64,000 nt of DNA from Trichothermofontia sichuanensis B231 (lineage in GTDB: Bacteria; Cyanobacteriota; Cyanobacteriia; B231), in contig NZ_CP110848.1 of assembly GCF_026240635.1 (NCBI RefSeq), positions 2,296,501 through 2,360,500 of the forward strand, written 5' to 3'. Position numbers and translations under genes: made by a program. The notes beneath the pieces were generated by a model. The model worked only from the letters and a program-made list of their open reading frames with translations, was not told the DNA's origin and did no database searches. Below, one piece after another: positions 28,662-38,360 of this stretch (its first letter is position 1; each line of letters starts with the position of its first letter).

Positions 28662-29481
28662 CCGGCATCATCGCCCCCGTCAAAATGGCATCCCGCATCG
28701 TCAGGCGCTCCATATCCGCATTCAGTAAATTAGCCCTGGTTAAATCTGCCCGGGTCAGATTCGCCCAGTGTAGGTTAACCCGATAGAAATTCGCCTCCAC
28801 CAGAATGGCATTTTGCAGCGATGCCCAACTGAGATTGGCCCCGCGCAACTTGGCATAGCTGAGATCAGCTTTGGGCAAGCTGGCATTGATCAAATTGGCA
28901 TGGCTGAGATCGGCCTCGCGCAGATTCGCGTCCTGCAAATTTACCCCCGTCAGAATCGCATTCGTCAGATTCGCCTTTTGTAAATTACAGCCTGTCATCA
29001 GGGCATTTGTAAGGTTTGCATTCGTTAAATTCGCCCGTGCAAAACTCACTTCCACCAGTTTGGCCCGGTTCAGTACCGCATCCGTCAGGTTGGCGTCATC
29101 GAAATTAGCCCCACTAAAATTCGACTCTCCTAAATTCGCATGGCGCAGATTGGCCCGGTGTAAGTTCGCTTCGCTGGAAATTACGCCGCGTAAGCCTGCC
29201 CCCTCAAGATTGGCTTCAATCAGGTTGGCACTGATCAAATTGGCAGTAATGAGGATGGCGGCTTGCAGGTTGGCTCCCCCCAACATGGCACCACTCAGGT
29301 TGGCCTCCCGAAACACTGCATTGCTAAGATTCGCCCGACTCAAATCCGCATCCGTTAGAATCGCGCCCCGAAAGTTCGCATCGCGTAAGTCAGCCCCCGC
29401 CAGCCGAACGCCATGTAGTTTCTCGTTATTAAAATTCCGCTCGCCATCGGCATAGCGCTTGAGCAATTCAGCAGCATTCAT
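28642..29481 (-). CDS. pentapeptide repeat protein
   Basis: This 279-aa protein is built almost entirely of A(D/N)LxX pentapeptides from about residue 25 to 260 (for example ANLSNAVFREANLSGAML). It should fold into a right-handed quadrilateral beta-helix of roughly twelve coils. No signal peptide is present, so it is probably cytosolic. It ends inside the start region of the ABC exporter gene (overlap 8-20 bp), which couples the two. Pentapeptide proteins include DNA-gyrase mimics and many cyanobacterial proteins of unknown role; the coupling suggests a link to the exporter, but nothing specific. Confidence 0.92.
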   Translation of the reverse strand: MNAAELLKRYADGERNFNNEKLHGVRLAGADLRDANFRGAILTDADLSRANLSNAVFREANLSGAMLGGANLQAAILITANLISANLIEANLEGAGLRGVISSEANLHRANLRHANLGESNFSGANFDDANLTDAVLNRAKLVEVSFARANLTNANLTNALMTGCNLQKANLTNAILTGVNLQDANLREADLSHANLINASLPKADLSYAKLRGANLSWASLQNAILVEANFYRVNLHWANLTRADLTRANLLNADMERLTMRDAILTGAMMPDGTIHE

Positions 29482-30005
29482 CGGTCGTGTTATCCTTTGG
29501 CATCGGCCATGCTCCAGCCTCTAGCAGTGCCGCGTTCTCTTTAGTCAGATTGCTCCAAGGCTCTCAGCAGGCATGGTTAAAGATAACAGATTCCCTCCCA
29601 GCGACGGGGATTGTTCAAAAATTCTGCAATGTTGCAGCCCCACGCTGAGCGTAGCTTAACCATCAGCAAAGCTAAACCTCCCCAGGCAACTTCAGTCCGT
29701 ACTAAAGCAACCTGACTCAGCAACTTGGCTAAGTAACTGTACTCAGTATACGGTCCCCCAGAGATGTACCGGGCTATTCTAAGGACTATACAAGGACTAT
29801 AGACGATCACGAGACGCTCGCGCTCACTTGGCGTGTTACAGAATTCTGCCAAACTGAGATGGGCGCCAAGCCACAGAATGTAAAGAAAACTGTCGTGCCT
29901 ACGCCGAACTGCAACAATCGGGCGGACACTGGGGGGTAGGACCGCACACGGTTTAGCTTGCGAGATTGCATTGATTTTCCATTAATTTGCAGACGAGAGT
30001 TCACC
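29482..30005 (+). other. intergenic region upstream of ilvD
   Basis: This 524-bp region has no convincing gene. A 91-aa minus-strand frame at 29577-29852 lacks family features. Near ilvD there is a spaced direct repeat AAGGACTATA (about 29785 and 29796) and a short GAGCG/CGCTC-type hairpin. No leader peptide rich in Val, Leu or Ile is apparent. Confidence 0.4.
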
Positions 30006-31691
30006 ATGTCGGACAATTTCAGAAGCCAGGTTATTACCCAGGGCGTACAACGATCGCCCAACCGCGCCATGCTCCGGGCCGTCGGCTTTGGCGATGAGGA
30101 CTTCAGCAAGCCGATCGTGGGGATTGCCAATGGCTACAGCACGATCACACCCTGTAATGTGGGTCTCAATGATCTGGCCAAGCGGGCGGAACAGGGTCTC
30201 AAACAGGCGGGAGCGATGCCCCAGGTCTTTGGCACGATTACGATCAGTGATGGGATTTCAATGGGCACGGAGGGGATGAAGTATTCCCTGGTGTCGCGGG
30301 AGGTGATTGCCGACTCGATCGAAACCGTCTGCAATGGACAGGGTATGGATGGCGTCCTGGCGATCGGTGGCTGTGACAAGAATATGCCGGGAGCGATGAT
30401 CGCGATCGCCCGCATGAATATCCCTGCCATCTTTGTCTACGGCGGCACGATTAAACCCGGTCGCTACAACGGGCGTGATTTAACGATCGTCAGTGCCTTT
30501 GAAGCCGTGGGACAATACAGCGCGGGCAACATCAGCGAGGCTGAACTTTTGGGGGTCGAGCGCAATGCTTGTCCGGGGGCCGGTTCCTGCGGGGGGATGT
30601 ACACGGCTAATACCATGTCCTCGGTGTTTGAGGCGATGGGCATGAGTTTGATGTATTCCTCGACGATGGCGGCTGAGGATGAGGAGAAGGCCGATAGCAC
30701 CGAAGAATCGGCGAAGGTCTTGGTGGAGGCGATTCGGCAGCGAATCCGGCCCCGTCAACTCCTGACGCGCAAGGCCTTTGAGAATGCGATCGCAGTGGTG
30801 ATGGCCGTGGGGGGATCGACCAATGCGGTTCTGCACTTGCTGGCGATCGCCCATGCGGCAGAGGTTCCCCTCACCCTGGATGATTTTGTGACGATTCGCG
30901 ATCGGGTACCCGTGCTGTGTGATCTCAAACCGTCGGGCCGCTACGTTACCACTGATTTTCACCGGGCGGGGGGGGTTCCCCAGGTGATGAAGATGCTGCT
31001 GGTGAATAGCGTTCTCCACGGCGATGCCCTGACCATTACCGGGAAAACCATTGCCGAACAATTGGCTGACATCCCGGCGGAACCGCCTCGTGATCAGGAC
31101 GTTATCCGTCCGTGGTCTAATCCCCTCTATCCCCAAGGACACTTGGTCATCCTCAAGGGGAACCTGGCGACGGAAGGGGCCGTGGCCAAAATTTCCGGCG
31201 TGAAAAAGCCCAGTATAACCGGGCCAGCGCGGGTCTTTGAATCGGAAGAAACCTGCCTGCAGGCGATCCTCGATGGCCAGATCAAAGCTGGCGATGTGAT
31301 TGTGATCCGCTACGAAGGTCCCAAAGGTGGCCCTGGTATGCGGGAAATGCTGGCCCCCACTTCCGCGATTATTGGTGCGGGGCTGGGGGATTCCGTGGGC
31401 CTGATTACCGACGGGCGGTTTTCCGGTGGTACCTACGGTTTGGTCGTGGGCCATGTGGCTCCGGAAGCTGCCGTGGGGGGCACGATCGCCCTGCTCCAGG
31501 AGGGGGATTCGATCACGATCGACGCCAACGCCCGCCTGCTCCAGGTCAACCTGTCCGACGCGGAACTGGCCCAACGGCGGGCCAACTGGCAGGCGCCCCC
31601 CCCTCGCTATACCCGTGGCGTTCTGGCCAAGTATGCCAAACTCGTCTCCTCCAGCAGCCAAGGAGCCGTGACCGACGCCAATCTGGACTAG
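30006..31691 (+). CDS. ilvD: dihydroxy-acid dehydratase
   Basis: IlvD dehydrates 2,3-dihydroxy acids to 2-oxo acids in valine, leucine and isoleucine (and pantothenate) synthesis. The iron-sulfur cysteines lie in [10 protein letters not shown] and [18 protein letters not shown]; the C-terminal [19 protein letters not shown] is diagnostic. The length is 561 aa. I chose the ATG at 30006 because [20 protein letters not shown] matches the family start; the frame stays open to 29958. A hairpin 20 bp after the stop probably ends transcription. Confidence 0.97.
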   Translation: MSDNFRSQVITQGVQRSPNRAMLRAVGFGDEDFSKPIVGIANGYSTITPCNVGLNDLAKRAEQGLKQAGAMPQVFGTITISDGISMGTEGMKYSLVSREVIADSIETVCNGQGMDGVLAIGGCDKNMPGAMIAIARMNIPAIFVYGGTIKPGRYNGRDLTIVSAFEAVGQYSAGNISEAELLGVERNACPGAGSCGGMYTANTMSSVFEAMGMSLMYSSTMAAEDEEKADSTEESAKVLVEAIRQRIRPRQLLTRKAFENAIAVVMAVGGSTNAVLHLLAIAHAAEVPLTLDDFVTIRDRVPVLCDLKPSGRYVTTDFHRAGGVPQVMKMLLVNSVLHGDALTITGKTIAEQLADIPAEPPRDQDVIRPWSNPLYPQGHLVILKGNLATEGAVAKISGVKKPSITGPARVFESEETCLQAILDGQIKAGDVIVIRYEGPKGGPGMREMLAPTSAIIGAGLGDSVGLITDGRFSGGTYGLVVGHVAPEAAVGGTIALLQEGDSITIDANARLLQVNLSDAELAQRRANWQAPPPRYTRGVLAKYAKLVSSSSQGAVTDANLD

Positions 31692-31710
31692 GTTCGTCGT
31701 TCTCAATATC

Positions 31711-31742
31711 GGGTGGGATGGCGCTCTGGACCGTCCCAACCC
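31711..31742 (+). terminator. hairpin downstream of ilvD
   Basis: GGGTGGGATGG and CCGTCCCAACCC pair across a 9-nt loop with one bulge and G-U pairs, 20 bp after the ilvD stop. No U-tract follows. Confidence 0.5.
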
Positions 31743-31786
31743 TTGGCTGGCGATCGGGACAGGCCCTACCCTGCAAATCCTAGGAT

Positions 31787-31952
31787 TACAGCCTTTACCT
31801 AACTGACTCAGTACACCGTTAAGGTTTGGATCTCGATCCGACCGGCAGCCCTCATCCCCAACCCCTTCTCCCCACTTGGGAGAAGGGGGGCTGGATTTGC
31901 AAGTCCCTCTCCCGCTCTGGGAGAGGGATTTAGGGTGAGGGCCGCACCAGCC
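31787..31952 (+). repeat. dispersed repeat family D, copy with intact left end
   Basis: The left end TACAGCCTTTACC (31787-31799) is identical to the ends of 60622-60855. The body has GTTAAGGTTTGGATCTCGATC, then CCCCTTCTCCCC/GGGAGAAGGGG, then CTCTCCC/GGGAGAG arms ending GATTTAGGGTGAGGG. The right 13-bp end is missing. Confidence 0.7.
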
Positions 31953-32111
31953 TTATCCTTGTCAACCAATCGTTAAACTTCGTTGCAAAATTATCGGAGG
32001 GACTGACGCGTATGGTAGCGTCTTGCTTAAGCACGGTTTACAAAATACCCCCGTTGCTGAGTGGTTAGGACCTTTTTGCGAGCGCTTAAACCAAAGGAGG
32101 AGAACACCTTG

Positions 32112-32342
32112 ATGGTGCAGGCCGATCGAACCCCGTTAACCGTAGAACGCGAAGAGTTCAGTGACTACGTGGCCCATTTGCAACTGCACATGGCCTTGCA
32201 AGCCCGAAATTTGGTTCCGTCCTTAAGGGATGTCCACGATAGTCGGGCGACGCTGTTACAGCAAACCCAGGCAGATTTTGAAAAGTGGGTATCTCGTCAA
32301 ACCCATAATCAGCTAGTGACCGATCGCCGTTCGCATCGCTAG
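32112..32342 (+). CDS. small hypothetical protein (76 aa)
   Basis: The protein is not recognised. It is a small, soluble, helical sequence with EREEFSDYVAHLQLHMALQA and QQTQADFEKWVSRQTHNQL, and no membrane segment or metal motif. A strong AAAGGAGGAG lies at 32092-32101, 11 nt before the ATG at 32112. The adjacent TTG at 32109 has better spacing and could be the true start. It stands between a repeat and the alkyltransferase-like gene on the same strand. Confidence 0.7.
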   Translation: MVQADRTPLTVEREEFSDYVAHLQLHMALQARNLVPSLRDVHDSRATLLQQTQADFEKWVSRQTHNQLVTDRRSHR

Positions 32343-32493
32343 GGTCAGGTGCACCACGGCGCATCTCCAACCGCTTACAACGCTTGTCATTAGTTAATTT
32401 CAGGTTAATCTGATTCTTACCGAATGCTGCCGGGTCTAGGGCTGTTGTCTATTGGGGACATGACCTGGACCCGATTGTTTTCAGTCAATTCCC

Positions 32494-32874
32494 ATGTCCA
32501 GCTATGCTGCCATCTATGGGATCGTGCGTCAGATTCCCTATGGCCAGGTAGCCACCTACGGCCAGGTGGCCACCTTAGCGGCCTTGCCGGGACAGGCACG
32601 ACTGGTGGGTTATGCCCTCTATCGGGTTGCTCCCGACTCAGATATTCCTTGGCATCGAGTCATCAACGCGAAAGGAACCATTTCCCATTCCAGCCTGCGG
32701 CGGGGAAGCGACTATCTTCAGCAGGTACGGCTGGAGGCAGAGGGAGTTGTATTTAATGCCAATGGTCAGCTTGATGTGCGCCAATACCAGTGGCGACCGG
32801 ATGCTGCGGCGATGATGTCAGACAATCGCAAGGACTCCCGCGCCGAGACAACCCCAGTCAAACCTGACGGGTAG
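32494..32874 (+). CDS. alkyltransferase-like protein (MGMT fold, PWHR motif)
   Basis: The MGMT DNA-binding domain is clear: IYGIVRQIPYGQVATYGQVA, VGYALYRVAPDSDIPWHRVI and LRRGSDYLQQVRLEAEGV. The active-site PCHR of O6-methylguanine methyltransferases reads PWHR, so the acceptor cysteine is replaced by Trp. This defines the ATL group, known to bind O6-alkylguanine without repairing it and to recruit nucleotide excision repair. A C-terminal tail of about 25 residues is not conserved and overlaps the end of the convergent receiver gene by 17 bp. Confidence 0.93.
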   Translation: MSSYAAIYGIVRQIPYGQVATYGQVATLAALPGQARLVGYALYRVAPDSDIPWHRVINAKGTISHSSLRRGSDYLQQVRLEAEGVVFNANGQLDVRQYQWRPDAAAMMSDNRKDSRAETTPVKPDG

Positions 32875-33313
32875 CGCAACGCTCCAGGGCCTTCACCAAG
32901 GCTTCAAAGCGAATCGGTTTACTCACGTAGTCATCCATCCCCGCTTGCAGACAGGATTCGCGATCGCCTTCTAGGGCATGGGCGGTCATCGCGACTAGCC
33001 AGGGTCGCTGATCGGCTGGCCATTCCTGGCGAATGCACTGGGCCGTCTCTAGGCCGTCCATCTTGGGCATTTGGACATCTAGAAACACGAGATCGTAGGT
33101 CTGACGACGCAGCGCCACCAGGACTTCTTCCCCATTGGAGACAGCATCCGCTTGATAACCGAGACGATCGAGCATCCGGAGGGCAACTCTTTGATTCACA
33201 ATGACATCTTCAGCCAGCAAAATTTTGAGGGGTAACCGCTGAGCCATCCCACTATCGATCGCAACCGAATTACTAGACGTCATCATGGCAGTGGCAGATA
33301 GAAGAGTGTCCAT
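32858..33313 (-). CDS. stand-alone response regulator receiver protein
   Basis: A single receiver domain makes up residues about 28-148, with no output domain. Acidic residues are in ILLAEDVIVNQ, the phosphoacceptor Asp79 is in FLDVQMPKMDG, the switch Thr is in AMTAHAL and the conserved Lys in VSKPI. This sequence type resembles receiver modules of hybrid kinases. It may be a phosphorelay intermediate or a CheY-like output for the kinases in this window, but no partner is adjacent. The start at 33313 (MDTLLSATAM) is preferred; an in-frame start at 33355 is possible. It overlaps the alkyltransferase-like gene tail-to-tail. Confidence 0.88.
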   Translation of the reverse strand: MDTLLSATAMMTSSNSVAIDSGMAQRLPLKILLAEDVIVNQRVALRMLDRLGYQADAVSNGEEVLVALRRQTYDLVFLDVQMPKMDGLETAQCIRQEWPADQRPWLVAMTAHALEGDRESCLQAGMDDYVSKPIRFEALVKALERCATRQV

Positions 33314-33906
33314 TCCCAGTATTGCCCCAGGCTGGTAATTCCCCCCTGGGTACATCCAGGCTTGCTATGAAGTTAACATGAATTTGTGGTTTATTATTGT
33401 AGCTTTGATAAGTTTCTGGCTCGTTTTCACGGCCTTGTTCGAGATTATTAAACCAACATTAAAGACAACGGCGCTTCTGAGATTTTGGTGTAAGCATAAG
33501 CAACTATCACATGGAAGATCCCAAATACTGAGTTTAGGGGGGACACGACGCGCTCCTACCATAAACTCAGGAGATCTGCGACAATAATGACGATCGCCCT
33601 ACTCCTGGTAGCCCTTTCTCCCTCCTCGGACAATTCAAAATACAAGAAAATTCAAGATTCAACCTTAGCCTTGGGACGGTAATACCGATGTGCTGGGGAG
33701 TAAAGACCGATCCTGGCGATTGTACCTGACTCCCTACAATTGAGAGTAAGAGGCGGGCGTGACGATCACTATCAATGGCTAATGGGCCTGAAGTCCTCAG
33801 TTGTAGCCGCGTTCGGAGACGTTTCAGGTTCTTAGCTAGAGGATAGCAACTCCCCTGTGGGAGCATCGTCATCTCGCCTTGCCTATTGTTTATGAGTGAT
33901 GCTGCT
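33314..33906. other. intergenic region upstream of clpB
   Basis: This holds a family B repeat (33474-33574) and about 330 bp without recognisable genes. I see no clear CIRCE-type inverted repeat or sigma32-like promoter before clpB. Confidence 0.5.
33474..33574 (+). repeat. dispersed repeat family B, copy 3
   Basis: It starts CTTCTGAGATTTTGGTGTAA, runs through AAGCATAAGCAACTATC, and ends in a degenerate hairpin CTGAGTTTAGGGG...CTCCTACCATAAACTCAG. The order of parts matches the other B copies. Confidence 0.75.
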
Positions 33907-36525
33907 ATGCAACCGACTAATCCCAATCAATTTACGGAAAAAGCCTGGGAAGCCATTGTCCGCACGCCGGATATTGTCAAACAAGCCCAGCAACAAAAAA
34001 TTGAAACGGAACACCTATTTAAGGCGCTATTAGAGCAAGAAGGACTGGCCACCAGTATTTTTAATAAGGCGGAGGTCAATGTCCAACGCCTGCGGGACTA
34101 TACGGAACAATTCATCAACAGCCAGCCTAAGGTTTCCGGCAGCAGCACTTCGGTCTACCTGGGCCAGTCGCTGGATATCCTGCTCGATCGCGCCGAGCAA
34201 TGGCGCAAATCCCTGGGGGATGAGTATATTTCCATCGAACACCTGATCCTGGCCTATGCTAAGGACGATCGCTTTGGTCAGAAGCTTTTCCAGGAGTTCC
34301 GTCTGAGCGAAAATCAATTAAAACAGACGATTACGGCAATCCGAGGGAGTCAAACCGTGACCGACCAAAACCCCGAAGGTAAATACCAGGCCCTGGAAAA
34401 ATACGGGCGGGATCTGACCGCTGCGGCCCGTCAGGGTAAATTGGACCCCGTGATTGGCCGTGATGATGAGATTCGCCGCACGATCCAGATCCTGTCCCGG
34501 CGGACGAAGAATAACCCGGTGCTGATTGGTGAGCCGGGGGTGGGGAAGACGGCGATCGCGGAAGGACTCGCCCAGCGGATCGTCAGTGGGGATGTGCCCC
34601 AATCGCTTCAGGATCGCAGATTGATCGCGCTGGATATGGGGGCGCTGATCGCCGGGGCCAAGTACCGCGGTGAATTTGAAGAACGCTTAAAAGCTGTTCT
34701 GAAGGAAGTGACCGATTCCCAAGGTCAGTTAATTCTGTTTATCGATGAAATCCACACCGTGGTCGGCGCTGGGGCCACCCAGGGGGCCATGGATGCCGGT
34801 AACCTGCTCAAACCGATGCTGGCGCGGGGCGAACTGCGCTGTATCGGGGCGACGACGTTGGATGAATACCGCAAGTATATTGAGAAGGATGCGGCCCTGG
34901 AGCGGCGCTTCCAACAGGTCTATGTGGATCAGCCCAGCATTGAGGACACGATCTCGATCCTGCGGGGCTTGAAGGAACGCTATGAAGTACACCACGGGGT
35001 GAAGATTGCCGACAATGCTCTGGTGGCGGCGGCGGTGCTCTCCACCCGGTATATCAGCGATCGCTTCTTGCCCGATAAGGCGATTGATCTGGTCGATGAA
35101 GCCGCCGCCAAGCTAAAGATGGAGATTACCTCCAAGCCGGAGGAATTGGACGAAATCGATCGCAAAATTCTGCAATTGCAAATGGAACGCCTCTCCTTGC
35201 AAAAGGAAAGTGATCCGGCCTCGAAAGAACGGCTGGAGCGCTTGGAAAAGGAATTGGCGGATCTCACTGAGGAGCAACGGACCCTCAACGCCCAGTGGCA
35301 GGCGGAAAAAGAGGTCATTGCCCATATCCAAAGCCTGAAGGAGGAAATCGATCGCGTCAATATTGAAATCCAACAGGCCGAACGGGACTACGACCTGAAC
35401 CGGGCGGCAGAACTCAAGTATGGTCGGCTTACGGATCTGCAACGGCAGTTGAATGCGGCGGAAGAACGCCTCCGGGAAACCCAGACCAGCGGTAAGAGCC
35501 TGCTGCGCGAAGAGGTCACTGAGGCTGACATTGCTGAAATTATCTCCAAGTGGACGGGGATTCCCGTAAGCAAGTTAGTGGAGTCGGAAATGCAAAAACT
35601 CCTGCACCTGGAGGATGAACTGCACCGTCGTGTGATTGGTCAGGACGAAGCGGTAACGGCTGTTGCCGATGCCATCCAGCGATCGCGGGCGGGTTTGGCC
35701 GATCCCAAACGCCCGATCGCCAGCTTTATCTTCCTGGGTCCGACGGGGGTCGGGAAAACGGAATTAGCCAAGGCCCTGGCGGCCTACCTGTTTGATACGG
35801 AAGAGGCCCTGGTGCGGATTGACATGTCCGAGTATATGGAAAAACACGCTGTCTCGCGGATGATTGGGGCACCACCGGGCTATATCGGCTATGACGAAGG
35901 TGGGCAACTGACGGAGGCCATCCGTCGTCGTCCCTACGCCGTGATCCTGTTCGATGAAATCGAAAAGGCCCACCCGGATGTGTTCAACATCATGTTGCAA
36001 ATCCTGGATGATGGCCGTGTCACCGATTCCCAAGGCCGCACGGTGGACTTCAAGAACACCATTATTATCATGACCAGCAACATCGGATCGCAATTTATTC
36101 TCGATGTGGCTGGGGATGATAGCCGCTATGACGAAATGCGAGCGCGGGTGATGGAAGCCATGCGGTCGAGCTTCCGACCGGAGTTCCTCAACCGGGTGGA
36201 TGAATTTATCATCTTCCACAGCCTACAACAGTCGCAATTGCGGGATATCGTCAAGCTGCAAGTCGGTAGTCTGGAGCAGCGGTTAAGCGATCGCAAGATG
36301 ACCCTGCGCCTATCGGAAGCGGCCCTCGATTTCCTTGCCGAGGTGGGCTACGATCCGGTCTATGGTGCCCGTCCGCTGAAACGGGCAATTCAGCGGGAGT
36401 TGGAAACCCCAATTGCTAAGGGCATTCTCCGGGGTGACTTTAGCGATGGCGACACGATTTTTGTCGATGTTGAAAATGAGCGGCTTGCTTTTAAGCATCT
36501 TCCAGCCGAATTGCTTGCCCACTAA
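33907..36525 (+). CDS. clpB: ATP-dependent chaperone ClpB
   Basis: ClpB is a hexameric AAA+ disaggregase that works with DnaK to resolubilise aggregates after heat stress. The 872-aa protein has the Clp N-domain ([16 protein letters not shown] onward), a first AAA module with GEPGVGKT, a coiled-coil middle domain (about 410-525, [17 protein letters not shown]), and a second AAA module with [15 protein letters not shown] chose the ATG at 33907 (MQPTNPNQF), as in cyanobacterial ClpB1; upstream in-frame starts from 33886 add only a few residues. The middle domain rules out ClpA and ClpC. A strong terminator follows. Confidence 0.96.
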   Translation: MQPTNPNQFTEKAWEAIVRTPDIVKQAQQQKIETEHLFKALLEQEGLATSIFNKAEVNVQRLRDYTEQFINSQPKVSGSSTSVYLGQSLDILLDRAEQWRKSLGDEYISIEHLILAYAKDDRFGQKLFQEFRLSENQLKQTITAIRGSQTVTDQNPEGKYQALEKYGRDLTAAARQGKLDPVIGRDDEIRRTIQILSRRTKNNPVLIGEPGVGKTAIAEGLAQRIVSGDVPQSLQDRRLIALDMGALIAGAKYRGEFEERLKAVLKEVTDSQGQLILFIDEIHTVVGAGATQGAMDAGNLLKPMLARGELRCIGATTLDEYRKYIEKDAALERRFQQVYVDQPSIEDTISILRGLKERYEVHHGVKIADNALVAAAVLSTRYISDRFLPDKAIDLVDEAAAKLKMEITSKPEELDEIDRKILQLQMERLSLQKESDPASKERLERLEKELADLTEEQRTLNAQWQAEKEVIAHIQSLKEEIDRVNIEIQQAERDYDLNRAAELKYGRLTDLQRQLNAAEERLRETQTSGKSLLREEVTEADIAEIISKWTGIPVSKLVESEMQKLLHLEDELHRRVIGQDEAVTAVADAIQRSRAGLADPKRPIASFIFLGPTGVGKTELAKALAAYLFDTEEALVRIDMSEYMEKHAVSRMIGAPPGYIGYDEGGQLTEAIRRRPYAVILFDEIEKAHPDVFNIMLQILDDGRVTDSQGRTVDFKNTIIIMTSNIGSQFILDVAGDDSRYDEMRARVMEAMRSSFRPEFLNRVDEFIIFHSLQQSQLRDIVKLQVGSLEQRLSDRKMTLRLSEAALDFLAEVGYDPVYGARPLKRAIQRELETPIAKGILRGDFSDGDTIFVDVENERLAFKHLPAELLAH

Positions 36526-36558
36526 TACACCCGATCAACGGTGAGAGATCAATCATTA

Positions 36559-36606
36559 AAGATGCCGACGCCCTAGCGAGAAATATCGTTTTGGGGTCGG
36601 CATCTT
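36559..36606 (+). terminator. long hairpin terminator after clpB
   Basis: Perfect 11-bp arms AAGATGCCGAC (36559-36569) and GTCGGCATCTT (36596-36606) enclose an inner CCC/GGG and CGA/TCG helix, 33 bp after the clpB stop and 24 bp before the next gene. Confidence 0.75.
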
Positions 36607-36630
36607 AATCCATGAGGAGCTAGAAATCTT

Positions 36631-37188
36631 ATGACAACGCTAACCCTTGATCTCCGCTCTACCCTAGAGCTAACGGATGAACAGTTTGTCGCTATCTGTC
36701 GGCATAATCCTGATTTACGGCTCGAACGATCAGCACGAGGAGAGCTAATTATTATGCCACCCACGGGAGGAGAAGCGGGACGACGCAATAGCAAGTTAGG
36801 GGGGCAGCTTTGGCACTGGAACGAGCAATATCAACTAGGGGAAGTCTTTGACTCCTCAACCGGATTTAAATTACCCAATGGGGCCATTCGTGCACCGGAT
36901 GCGGCTTGGGTGCACCGCGATCGCTGGCAAGCGTTAACGCCCGAACAACGGGAAAAGTTTGTTCCCTTGTGTCCCGATTTTGTGATTGAGCTACAGTCAT
37001 CCAGTGATAGTCTGGAAGAGGTACGGGCAAAAATGTGTGAGTATCAAGAGAATGGCCTGAAGTTAGGCTGGTTGATTGACCCGACAACGGCAACGGTGGC
37101 AGTGTATCGAGAACAGCGATCGCCAGAATTACTGCTACAACCTGACACGCTATCGGGTGAGTTGATTCTTCCCGGTTGGCTCTTCTGA
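36631..37188 (+). CDS. Uma2 family (DUF820) restriction endonuclease-like protein
   Basis: Uma2 proteins have a PD-(D/E)XK nuclease fold and are greatly expanded in cyanobacteria; their biological role is unresolved. The 185-aa protein has LELTDEQFVAICRHNPDLRL, the conserved RAPDAAWVHRDRW (Asp), FVIELQSSSDSLEEVRAKM (Glu) and GLKLGWLIDPTT. It appears complete. The stop codon TGA (37186-37188) lies inside the first bases of a perfect 45-bp palindrome from a family B repeat, so the repeat now serves as its 3' end. Confidence 0.9.
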   Translation: MTTLTLDLRSTLELTDEQFVAICRHNPDLRLERSARGELIIMPPTGGEAGRRNSKLGGQLWHWNEQYQLGEVFDSSTGFKLPNGAIRAPDAAWVHRDRWQALTPEQREKFVPLCPDFVIELQSSSDSLEEVRAKMCEYQENGLKLGWLIDPTTATVAVYREQRSPELLLQPDTLSGELILPGWLF

Positions 37189-37286
37189 GTTTATGGTGGG
37201 GGCGCTACGCGCCCCCACCATAAACTCAGCATTTGCGATCGTTTATTTGTAGCTGCTGATACTGCTTACCCCAAAATCCCAGAAGA
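37185..37286 (-). repeat. dispersed repeat family B, best copy with perfect palindrome
   Basis: Positions 37185-37229 form a perfect inverted repeat with 21-bp arms around a 3-nt loop (CTGAGTTTATGG...CCATAAACTCAG). It is followed by the tail that on the minus strand reads TTCTGGGATTTTGGGGTAAG...GTATCAGCAGC. It can act as a strong terminator for the Uma2 gene. Confidence 0.9.
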
Positions 37287-37365
37287 ACCTCCCGGTTTTA
37301 CATTAGATTTAACGGGAATCCTAACGCTTTGATTAGGGAAACTGAACGAGGAAGATTGAATAGGC

Positions 37366-38349
37366 TTAGGCTCTATGGGCGGTTAAATAGTATCGCCAAG
37401 GGGCGGGATATCCTTCGATCGTGCGACTGGGATCATCTGGATTGAGAAACTCTTTGAGACTATCAATACTGGCCCATTCAGTGCGACGTTGCTCCGCGAT
37501 CGTCAGTGGCTCGGCGAAGAAACACTCAATATCAACAAAACCCGCCCGATGTAGCCAGTTTTCTAGACAGGATTGGGTGGGTAAAAACCAGATGCCCCGC
37601 GCATTGGCGTAGCGCTGGCGAGGGGTAAGGGCTACGGGGTCTGGGCCAGGGATACCCTGACAGTCGATCACCAATTCCCCCTTGGGCGCAAGGGCTGATC
37701 GTAATTTGTTAAGTAGGCCAATGGGATCGGGATGGTGATAGAGAATGCCCAGACAGAAAATGGTATCAAAGCAATTTGGATAGAAATGAATATGTTCAAT
37801 ACCTAGAGGTTCAAAGTAGAGGCGATCGCAATGAATCAGGTTTTGGATTAACTGGAAGTTCCAATACAATTTGCCATAGGGTTCAAAGCCAATCACCCAT
37901 TCTGGCTGATGAGGGATCATGCGCAGCATAAAATAACCATTATGGCAACCAATATCGGCAATTTTGCGTCCCTGTAGCGGTTGAATATGGGGCACAAGCC
38001 GCTGCCATTTCCAATCCGATCGCCACTCGGCATCGATCGCAATGCCAAAAAAGTTAAAAGGCCCCTTTTTCCAGGGACAAAAGGCCCGCAGTGCCTGGTA
38101 AAGACGTTGCTGCTGTTCAGGGGGTAAGGTGTTGGCTTGCCCGATCGTGACCACAGGCCCACTAGCGTCAAAGCTGACAGGTGGCAAATCACTAAGACTG
38201 TAGACTGCATCACGGTAGGGTTTTAAGCGATCGTGCTCTAGCTGGGTAACCCGTTCCTGACGCAGGTTCAGGATTGCTGGGCGATCGCCGGAGAAATCAG
38301 GGCGATTGAGATAGTCAGGGGAAGAGTACAGCAGCGGGCGATCGGTCAT
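37366..38349 (-). CDS. cmoB: tRNA U34 carboxymethyltransferase CmoB
   Basis: CmoB transfers a carboxymethyl group from carboxy-S-adenosylmethionine to 5-hydroxyuridine-34, making cmo5U in tRNAs that read four-fold codon boxes. The 327-aa sequence has the family N-terminal region, the SAM-binding loop ADIGCHNGYFMLRM, then FDTIFCLGILYHHPDP and EWASIDSLKEFLNPDD. It starts 11 bp after the cmoA stop, so the two form an operon. Both enzymes are present, giving a consistent pathway except for the U34 hydroxylase, which is not in the window. Confidence 0.94.
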   Translation of the reverse strand: MTDRPLLYSSPDYLNRPDFSGDRPAILNLRQERVTQLEHDRLKPYRDAVYSLSDLPPVSFDASGPVVTIGQANTLPPEQQQRLYQALRAFCPWKKGPFNFFGIAIDAEWRSDWKWQRLVPHIQPLQGRKIADIGCHNGYFMLRMIPHQPEWVIGFEPYGKLYWNFQLIQNLIHCDRLYFEPLGIEHIHFYPNCFDTIFCLGILYHHPDPIGLLNKLRSALAPKGELVIDCQGIPGPDPVALTPRQRYANARGIWFLPTQSCLENWLHRAGFVDIECFFAEPLTIAEQRRTEWASIDSLKEFLNPDDPSRTIEGYPAPWRYYLTAHRA

Positions 38350-38360
38350 GAGTCCAACAG

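Noticed and set aside
29577-29852. Possible 91-aa minus-strand gene upstream of ilvD
   Set aside because: There is no Shine-Dalgarno or family feature; its composition is like the surrounding non-coding DNA.
30480-31739. 419-codon open frame antisense to ilvD
   Set aside because: It lies entirely opposite a certain gene, has no recognisable domain, and reflects codon bias of the ilvD strand in G/C-rich DNA.
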